From contig NZ_CP117430.1 of the NCBI RefSeq assembly GCF_030687395.1, positions 1,860,001 to 1,924,000 on the forward strand: a stretch of DNA of 64,000 nt, given 5' to 3'. The DNA comes from Pseudomonas wuhanensis. GTDB lineage: Bacteria; Pseudomonadota; Gammaproteobacteria; Pseudomonadales; Pseudomonadaceae. Positions 57,909 to 64,000 of this stretch are shown one piece after another (within the stretch, counting starts at the first letter, position 1; each line of letters opens with the position of its first letter). A program made the translations under genes and the position numbers. Below the pieces are notes generated by a model. It was not told the origin of the DNA. It saw only the letters and a program-made list of their open reading frames with translations, and ran no database searches.

Positions 57909-58190
57909 ATGAGCGAGGCGTTGTCCATCCACCATGACCAGGCTGGTCATCAGTTCGAGACCACTGTGGACGGTTATCGTGCCTACCTGACCTATATGGA
58001 TCTGGGGAAACAGACCCTGGATATTTATCGTACCTTTGTGCCCAACGCGCTGCGTGGTCGCGGCATCGCGGCGGCGTTGACCGAGCAGGCACTGCAATAC
58101 GCTGAGGAAATGGGCTACACGGTCATTCCATCGTGTTCCTATGTGGAGCGCTACATGGAGCGTCACCAGCGGCATGCTGCCAAGCTGTGA
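57909..58190 (+). CDS. small GNAT-family N-acetyltransferase
   Basis: A 93-residue minimal GNAT: YRAYLTYMDLGKQTLDIYRTFVPNALRGRGIAAALTEQALQYAEEMG, in which LRGRGIAAAL is the acetyl-CoA pyrophosphate loop, ending IPSCSYVERYMERH. This matches the short YjdJ-like (GNAT_CG) group, whose substrates are unknown. GAGGAG before ATG 57909 fixes the start. Ends in a shared bidirectional terminator. Confidence 0.88.
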   Translation: MSEALSIHHDQAGHQFETTVDGYRAYLTYMDLGKQTLDIYRTFVPNALRGRGIAAALTEQALQYAEEMGYTVIPSCSYVERYMERHQRHAAKL

Positions 58191-58200
58191 ACAAAGCGAA

Positions 58201-58244
58201 CGCATAAAAAAACGCCAGGTTTAAACCTGGCGTTTTTTTATGCG
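58201..58244. terminator. 44-base perfect palindrome, bidirectional terminator
   Basis: cgcataaaaaaacgccaggttt and its exact reverse complement meet with no spacer. On both strands the G/C stem is followed by seven T, so it ends transcription of the converging GNAT and DAHP synthase genes. Confidence 0.92.
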
Positions 58245-58260
58245 TGAAATGAAACGGCGA

Positions 58261-59337
58261 TCAGCTGCGCTCGCGTTTCGGCAACACATCCTTGAGCTTG
58301 GCGTGCATGCTGCGCAAGGTGTTTTCGGTGGCGGTCCAGTCGATGCAGGCATCGGTGATCGACACGCCGTATTGCAGGTCGGCGAGGTCTTTCGGGATCG
58401 CCTGGCAACCCCAGTTCAGATGACTTTCGACCATCAGGCCGATGATCGACTGGTTGCCTTCGAGGATCTGATTGGCGACGTTCTCCATCACCAGCGGTTG
58501 CAGGGCCGGGTCCTTGTTGGAGTTGGCGTGGCTGCAATCGACCATGATGTTCGGCTTGATCTTCGCCTTGTTCAGCGCTTGCTCGCAGAGCGCGACGCTG
58601 ACCGAATCGTAGTTCGGTTTGCCGTTACCGCCGCGCAACACCACATGACCGTAGGCGTTGCCCTTGGTGGTGACGATCGACACGCCACCTTCCTGGTTGA
58701 TACCCAGGAAACGGTGTGGGCTGGAAACCGATTGCAAGGCGTTGATGGCTACCGTCAGGCCGCCATCGGTGCCGTTCTTGAAGCCGACAGCCGAGGACAG
58801 GCCGGAAGCCATTTCACGGTGAGTCTGGGATTCGGTGGTGCGTGCGCCGATCGCCGACCAGCTGATCAGGTCCTGCAAGTATTGCGGGGAGATCGGGTCG
58901 AGGGCTTCGGTCGCGGTCGGCAGGCCCATTTCGGCCAGGTCCAGCAGCAACTGACGACCGATGTGCAAGCCATCCTGGATCTTGAACGAGTCGTCCAGGT
59001 ACGGGTCGTTGATCAAACCTTTCCAGCCGACGGTGGTGCGTGGCTTCTCGAAATACACGCGCATGACCAGATACAGGGTATCGGACACTTCGGCCGCGAG
59101 CACCTTCAGGCGCTCGGCGTATTCGTGGGCAGCCTTGATGTCATGGATCGAGCACGGCCCGATCACGACGAACAGGCGGTGGTCGGTGCCATCAAGAATG
59201 TTGCGAATGACTTCGCGACCCTTGGTGACGGTGCGCAGGGCAGCGTCGCTCAGAGGGATATCACGCTTGAGCTGATCGGGAGTGATCAGGGTTTCGTTGG
59301 AGGCGACGTTAAGGTCGTTGATCGGTAAATCAGCCAT
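58261..59337 (-). CDS. 3-deoxy-7-phosphoheptulonate (DAHP) synthase
   Basis: First enzyme of the shikimate pathway, joining phosphoenolpyruvate and erythrose-4-phosphate. The 358-residue type I enzyme shows VVIGPCSIHD, MRVYFEKPRTTVGWKGLINDPYLD, GARTTESQTHR, GFKNGTDGG, GGVSIVTTKGN, the metal-binding VDCSHANS and SITDACIDW. This is the AroF/AroG/AroH group; which amino acid inhibits it cannot be read from motifs alone. It is in the same window as the EPSP synthase gene but 57 kb away and not co-regulated by position. Confidence 0.95.
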   Translation of the reverse strand: MADLPINDLNVASNETLITPDQLKRDIPLSDAALRTVTKGREVIRNILDGTDHRLFVVIGPCSIHDIKAAHEYAERLKVLAAEVSDTLYLVMRVYFEKPRTTVGWKGLINDPYLDDSFKIQDGLHIGRQLLLDLAEMGLPTATEALDPISPQYLQDLISWSAIGARTTESQTHREMASGLSSAVGFKNGTDGGLTVAINALQSVSSPHRFLGINQEGGVSIVTTKGNAYGHVVLRGGNGKPNYDSVSVALCEQALNKAKIKPNIMVDCSHANSNKDPALQPLVMENVANQILEGNQSIIGLMVESHLNWGCQAIPKDLADLQYGVSITDACIDWTATENTLRSMHAKLKDVLPKRERS

Positions 59338-59503
59338 CGTTTACTCGTCAGGTCACGGGTGCCGGCCGCCAGCGAACCCGCGCGGCGGAGCACAGCAAAT
59401 TTAAGCGCGTCGGGGGAGTCGAACCTTAGCGCGTTACACCGTGGCTCGACAATGGGCAGACACGGGTTTAGGGGGCATTCTTGCCCCCTGAACCCGCAGG
59501 CGG

Positions 59504-59965
59504 CTATGCAAATGCCTTGCGAACGGTATCGTGGGAGAACTCGTCGGCGTGTTGCTGGACCCATTCGAGCGCCAGGGCCTGAATATCCTGCAGGTCGTCG
59601 TGCGCGTCATGCTGGCGGCGGTAATGTTCGATCTGGCACACCTGTTCGCCCATCCTGGCACTGAACAGCATCTGTTCGTCAACAAAGGCGATGCCCACCA
59701 GATAGCCGCGTTTTCGTCGCAAACACCACGCCACATAACCCAGAAAACACAAGTCCGGGTTCAGGGTCGGCATGCGTATTTCCAGCGCCGTACCGTGGCG
59801 CCACGCGCGGTGGTAATTGCAAGCCATGCCGCCGAGGCTGATAGTGTGCAGCTGTTGCCGCGAAATACACTCGTGTTTGAACAACGTTAATTCAACGGGC
59901 ACATCGTCAGGATGAGGAAGATAACGTCTCATGAACACGGACTCCCTGTGTCGGTCATCTGACAT
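59504..59965 (-). CDS. PilZ-domain protein with atypical c-di-GMP motifs
   Basis: A 153-residue soluble protein. Residues about 12-100 form a PilZ beta barrel (RRYLPHPDDVPVEL; LHTISLGGMACNYHRAWRHGTALEIRMPTLNPD; GYVAWCLRRKRGYLVGIAFVDEQ). The two c-di-GMP motifs look degraded: RxxxR reads RYLPH and (D/N)xSxxG reads TISLGG, so ligand binding is doubtful. Start ATG 59965 has GGGAG at ideal spacing; ATG 59932 (MRRYLPH) also has a signal. With 59965 the gene overlaps the divergent thioredoxin-like gene by 35 bases; with 59932 by 2. Confidence 0.82.
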   Translation of the reverse strand: MSDDRHRESVFMRRYLPHPDDVPVELTLFKHECISRQQLHTISLGGMACNYHRAWRHGTALEIRMPTLNPDLCFLGYVAWCLRRKRGYLVGIAFVDEQMLFSARMGEQVCQIEHYRRQHDAHDDLQDIQALALEWVQQHADEFSHDTVRKAFA

Positions 59966-60317
59966 TGTTTCTCCCAGTATAGTGGTCGAATCGGAACTGA
60001 CCGATTTAGACGCCGACCAACGGTTGTTGGCGATGAGCGGCATTTCCCTGGTGATTTTTACCAGCGTCGGTTGCGCCAGTTGCCGTTTTGCCCGTGAGCA
60101 ATTGCCCAGGTTCGATCTGGCGGTCGATCGACTGTGCTGGATCGATGCTGGAAACAACGGCGGGGTGGTCGAGCGTTATGGGGTCTTTCATTTGCCGGCG
60201 CTGTTTGTGGTGCGCGACGGCGAGTTCTTTGGGGCGCTACAGTCGCGTCTGACCCGCACGGCGCTCAACGAGGCCGTGGGTCAGGCGTTGAGTCGACAAG
60301 CAGAGGAGTTGCCATGA
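59931..60317 (+). CDS. thioredoxin-like protein
   Basis: A 128-residue protein with a thioredoxin fold: LVIFTSVGCASCRFAREQLPRF has a C-A-S-C active site, and the cis-Pro loop is FHLPALFVVRDGEFFGAL. The C-x-x-C differs from CGPC, suggesting a specialised redox role. No signal peptide, so cytoplasmic. ATG 59931 has GAGGAAG upstream; a later ATG at 60033 would cut into the fold. It overlaps panE by 4 bases. Confidence 0.82.
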   Translation: MNTDSLCRSSDIVSPSIVVESELTDLDADQRLLAMSGISLVIFTSVGCASCRFAREQLPRFDLAVDRLCWIDAGNNGGVVERYGVFHLPALFVVRDGEFFGALQSRLTRTALNEAVGQALSRQAEELP

Positions 60318-61270
60318 CAGACACAATGGCCAGGCCGACGATCGGCATTATCGGGACCGGCGCGATCGGTGGTTTCTACGGGCTGATGCTCGCGCGTGCC
60401 GGCTTCGATGTGCATTTCCTGTTGCGCAGTGAGTTTTCAGCGGTGGCCGAACGCGGCTTGCATCTTGATCATGCGTCGTTGGGCTCGCTGGTCCTGAACC
60501 CGGTCCAGGCCTATTCGTCAGCTGCCGACATGCCGCCGTGTGACTGGCTGCTGGTGGGCGCCAAGACCACCAGTAACGCGGACCTGGCACCAGCCATTAT
60601 TCAAGCCGCGGCACCTGATGCCAAAGTGCTGTTGCTGCAAAATGGCCTGGACGTCGAAGACAGTCTGCGCGCGTTGCTCCCCGATTCGCTGCACCTGCTC
60701 GGCGGGCTCTGTCTGATCTGCGTTCATCGCGTCGGCCCTGGCGTCATCACTCATCAGGCGCTCGGTGCCGTGAACGTCGGCTACCACAGTGGCCCCGCCG
60801 CCGACGAACAGGCGCGCATGAATATCGTCGAAGAGGGTGCCGGGCTGTTTCGCACAGCCGGCATCGACGCCCAGGCCATGCCGAACCTGCATCAGGCGCG
60901 CTGGCAGAAACTGGTCTGGAATATTCCCTACAACGGTCTGTCGGTTCTGCTTGGGGCCAGCACCACGCCGTTGATGACGGACGCCGACAGCCGCGCGCTG
61001 ATTCAGGCCTTGATGGCCGAAGTGGTTCAGGGGGCGAAGGCCTGTGGTCACGATATGCCGCCGGGTTACGCCGACTATCTGTTCATGATGACCGAGAAAA
61101 TGCCCGACTATTGGCCGAGCATGTATCACGACTTCCTGCACAAGCGGCCGCTGGAACTGGACGCGATCTACACTCGACCACTGGCAGCGGCGAAGGCAGC
61201 GGGATGTGAGTTGCCGCGAATCGAGGCCTTGTATCGCAGCTTGAGTTTTATCGATCGACGTAATCACTGA
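60314..61270 (+). CDS. panE: 2-dehydropantoate 2-reductase
   Basis: NADPH-dependent ketopantoate reductase of the pantothenate pathway. The 318-residue protein starts MTDTMARPTIGIIGTGAIGGFYG with the Rossmann GxGxxG, then LLVGAKTTSN, VLLLQNGLDVED (loop with the conserved Asn), LVWNIPYNGLSVLLG with the catalytic Lys-Asn region, and a C-terminal SMYHDFLHKRPLELDAI carrying the conserved Glu. GAGGAG before ATG 60314. The ApbA/PanE family also holds non-PanE reductases, so the substrate is probable, not certain. Confidence 0.85.
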   Translation: MTDTMARPTIGIIGTGAIGGFYGLMLARAGFDVHFLLRSEFSAVAERGLHLDHASLGSLVLNPVQAYSSAADMPPCDWLLVGAKTTSNADLAPAIIQAAAPDAKVLLLQNGLDVEDSLRALLPDSLHLLGGLCLICVHRVGPGVITHQALGAVNVGYHSGPAADEQARMNIVEEGAGLFRTAGIDAQAMPNLHQARWQKLVWNIPYNGLSVLLGASTTPLMTDADSRALIQALMAEVVQGAKACGHDMPPGYADYLFMMTEKMPDYWPSMYHDFLHKRPLELDAIYTRPLAAAKAAGCELPRIEALYRSLSFIDRRNH

Positions 61271-61295
61271 GTCGGTCAACAGGAGAGGGAAGGGC

Positions 61296-62201
61296 ATGGC
61301 CAATGGCATAGACGACAAACTGGTGCTGGCGATTTCTTCGCGAGCACTGTTCGACTTGAGCGAGAGTCACAAGGTTTATCTGTCGAGCGGCGTCGAGGCC
61401 TATCGGCAATACCAGATCGAACACGAAGACGAAATTCTCGAGCCCGGCGATGCATTCCCGTTGGTCGAAAAACTCCTGAACCTGAATGCCAGTCTCGGCC
61501 GTGCCCGGGTCGAGGTAATCCTGGTGTCGCGCAACAGCGCCGACACCGGACTGCGGGTTTTCAACTCGATTCATCACTATGGCCTGGCGATCTCGCGTGC
61601 GGCATTTGTCGGCGGGCGCAGTCCTTATCCGTACCTCAAGGCCTTTGGTTGCGACCTGTTTCTTTCGACCCATTCCGACGATGTGCGCAGTGCGCTGGAT
61701 GCGGGTTTCGCCGCAGCGACTATTCTCTCGGGCGGTGCCAGTCGCGCCGCCAGTGATGAATTGCGCATTGCGTTCGACGGTGACGCGGTGCTGTTTTCCG
61801 ATGAGTCGGAGCGGGTCTATCAGTCGGGAGGCCTGGCGGCGTTTCAGGCCAGCGAGCGTGAGGCGGCCCGCGAGCCTTTGCGTGGCGGGCCGTTCAAAGG
61901 CTTCCTCGCGGCGCTCAATCTGTTGCAGCGTGAGTTCCCCGATGATGCCTGTCCGATCCGCACCGCGCTGGTGACCGCGCGATCGGCGCCGGCCCATGAA
62001 CGGGTGATCCGCACCTTGCGCGAATGGGACATTCGTCTGGACGAATCGCTGTTTCTTGGCGGCCTGACCAAATCGGCTTTTCTCGAAGCCTTTGCCGCCG
62101 ACGTATTTTTCGACGATCAGGCCGGCCATTGCGAGCTGGCCCGCGAAGTGGTCGCCACCGGTCATGTGCCCCATGGCATCAGTAACGAGCCGTCGATTTA
62201 A
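61296..62201 (+). CDS. cytosolic 5'-nucleotidase-like (cN-I family) protein
   Basis: A 301-residue cytoplasmic protein of the NT5C1/cN-I family (PF06189 type): LVLAISSRALFDL near the N terminus, VEVILVSRNSADTGLRVFNSI, AAFVGGRSPYPYLKAF, IAFDGDAVLFSDESE (HAD-like Asp pair), TALVTARSAPAHERVIRTLREWDI and FFDDQAGHCE. Bacterial members dephosphorylate nucleoside monophosphates or phospho-antibiotics; the substrate here is unknown. Follows panE by 25 bases and is probably co-transcribed. Confidence 0.85.
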   Translation: MANGIDDKLVLAISSRALFDLSESHKVYLSSGVEAYRQYQIEHEDEILEPGDAFPLVEKLLNLNASLGRARVEVILVSRNSADTGLRVFNSIHHYGLAISRAAFVGGRSPYPYLKAFGCDLFLSTHSDDVRSALDAGFAAATILSGGASRAASDELRIAFDGDAVLFSDESERVYQSGGLAAFQASEREAAREPLRGGPFKGFLAALNLLQREFPDDACPIRTALVTARSAPAHERVIRTLREWDIRLDESLFLGGLTKSAFLEAFAADVFFDDQAGHCELAREVVATGHVPHGISNEPSI

Positions 62202-62298
62202 AGCGCTGCGGTTCAATGCGTTGCGCCGAACGCCGCTCTCGCCACGGCGCTGCTAAGCTGAATCAATCTCCGCCATGTTGGCATTAAAGGAGGTCACT

Positions 62299-62802
62299 AT
62301 GATTCATTCGATGCTGTATGCCACCGACCTCGGTCTGTATGCACCTTTTGTGATGCAGCATGCGTTGGCACTGGCTCGAACATTCAATGCCGACTTGTAT
62401 GTGGTGCACGCGGTTGAGCCGATGGGGTTGTTCGCCGAATCGGTGCTTCAGAGTTACCTCGATGAGCAGGCCCTGAACGAGTTTCACAGTCAGGGTCTGA
62501 ATACGGTGATTGCCAATATCGAGCAGCGGGTGCTCGACAGCTTTCGCGAAGAACTGGGGGATGAGGGGGAGCAGGACCTGGAACGGATTCGGGCAGTGCG
62601 GGTGCTGCAGGGCGATCCGGCGCAGGTGATTCTCGACCAGGCGCAGAAACTCTCCGTCGATTTGCTGATCGTAGGGAGTCACAGTCATGGCGCTGGCGCG
62701 GATACGCCATTGGGCCGAACCGCTGCGCGCGTGTTGCAACTGGCCAGAGTACCGGTCTATCTGGTGCCGCTGATGGAACGTCGCCGCAAAGGGGATCGCT
62801 AG
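62299..62802 (+). CDS. universal stress protein (UspA family)
   Basis: A 167-residue Usp domain protein: MIHSMLYATDLGLYAPFVMQHALALARTFNADLYVVHAVEP, and the C-terminal VDLLIVGSHSHGAGADTPLGRTAARVLQLARVPVYLVP, an altered version of the G-2x-G-9x-G ATP-binding motif with GSHSHG. A near-consensus AAGGAGGT precedes ATG 62299, so the upstream in-frame start at 62275 is rejected. Probably stress-induced; ligand binding not certain. Confidence 0.9.
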   Translation: MIHSMLYATDLGLYAPFVMQHALALARTFNADLYVVHAVEPMGLFAESVLQSYLDEQALNEFHSQGLNTVIANIEQRVLDSFREELGDEGEQDLERIRAVRVLQGDPAQVILDQAQKLSVDLLIVGSHSHGAGADTPLGRTAARVLQLARVPVYLVPLMERRRKGDR

Positions 62803-62820
62803 GACACGAATAATGGCGTT

Positions 62821-62865
62821 TTGATAAAAAAGTTCTAGATTTATTACTCAAACCATTAATATAGT
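62821..62865 (+). promoter_or_regulatory. A/T-rich cysB promoter region
   Basis: The 113-base gap before cysB has a TATAGT -10-like box (62860-62865) and only poor -35 matches, including TTGATA at 62821 at the wrong spacing. Weak boxes fit an autoregulated LysR-type gene; CysB sites were not identified. Confidence 0.35.
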
Positions 62866-62906
62866 TATATACCGTCGCTGATGCCCGTGGCGTCTACCTG
62901 CTTTGA

Positions 62907-63890
<984 letters not shown>

Positions 63891-63903
63891 GCGTCAACAG
63901 ACT

Positions 63904-64000
63904 CTAGACCACCTCGGTGACAGCAAACTGTTGCCGAGCGCCGGCCACCAGAATCTCCACTTCATCCCCTTCGAACTTGCCCAGCAGGCTTTTGCCCAGT
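63904..64000 (-). CDS. Gre-like elongation factor, C-terminal fragment (cut by window edge)
   Basis: Thirty-one residues, LGKSLLGKFEGDEVEILVAG and the end ARQQFAVTEVV, match the conserved end of the Gre/Rnk C-terminal domain (a Gly-Lys-x-Leu-x-Gly-Lys-x-x-x-Asp-Glu pattern). The 5' part lies beyond the right edge. Sequence and position suggest a GreA/GreB-family paralogue or the nucleoside diphosphate kinase regulator Rnk; which one cannot be settled from this fragment. Confidence 0.7.
   Translation of the reverse strand, partial: LGKSLLGKFEGDEVEILVAGARQQFAVTEVV

Noticed and set aside
58240..59328. 362-codon plus-strand frame over the DAHP synthase gene
   Set aside because: Antisense to an unmistakable enzyme and begins inside the terminator palindrome.

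Overview
The window is a chromosomal segment of a Pseudomonas, most likely of the P. fluorescens group. The evidence is G/C-rich third codon positions, a TyrA-AroA fusion, an OprI-type outer-membrane lipoprotein, a WbpV/WbpL/WbpM-type O-antigen locus between ihfB and a comEA-like gene, and repeated REP doublets with the GCGGGCAAGCCCGC core typical of fluorescent pseudomonads. I see no tRNA, rRNA, insertion sequence, prophage or CRISPR array.

Layout. (1) 1-5.1 kb is core housekeeping: the AroA half of tyrA-aroA, cmk, rpsA, a small lipoprotein gene, ihfB and a lapA-like gene. (2) 5.3-27.4 kb is a surface-polysaccharide (O-antigen) locus. It holds rmlBDA for dTDP-sugar supply; a GT2, a WbpV-like reductase and the WbpL-like initiating transferase; then a visibly more A/T-rich, more variable block. 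That block contains an 814-aa double glycosyltransferase, a GT8-like enzyme, a GT4 enzyme, an MBOAT acyltransferase with its SGNH-like partner, a 675-aa protein joining a GT8-like half to a KpsC/KpsS-like half, a Wzm/Wzt ABC exporter with a C-terminal carbohydrate-binding extension, a second GT8-like paralogue and a reverse-strand GT2. The locus ends with the WbpM-like 4,6-dehydratase. (3) 27.5-33.5 kb: comEA-like gene, an SDR and a FabF-like ketosynthase, an FCD-type GntR regulator with a matching operator, a DUF1989 protein, a DUF2897 mini-protein and an ethanolamine-type permease. (4) 33.8-42 kb: the full kdpFABC potassium pump and its kdpDE two-component system, dotted with REP doublets. 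(5) 42-64 kb: ordinary genome backbone, including a patatin, CHAD protein, thioesterase, chemoreceptor, TatD nuclease, MltF-like lytic transglycosylase, DoxX, GreB, a YbbAP-like transporter divergent from tesA, an L,D-transpeptidase, oprI, a GNAT, DAHP synthase, a PilZ protein divergent from a thioredoxin-like/panE pair, a 5'-nucleotidase, a universal stress protein and cysB. A Gre-like gene is cut by the right edge.

The polysaccharide locus reads as an ABC-transporter-dependent pathway. WbpM and WbpV would make a UDP-2-acetamido-2,6-dideoxyhexose, WbpL would load it on undecaprenyl phosphate, the cytoplasmic glycosyltransferases would extend the chain, the MBOAT/SGNH pair would acylate it, and Wzm/Wzt would export it. 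The most interesting possibility is that the KpsC/S-like half of the 675-aa protein adds a terminal sugar, perhaps beta-Kdo, which the Wzt C-terminal domain reads as an export signal. No WbdD-like capping enzyme is visible, and rmlC is absent from the locus. These functional links are inferences from motifs and gene order and have not been tested.
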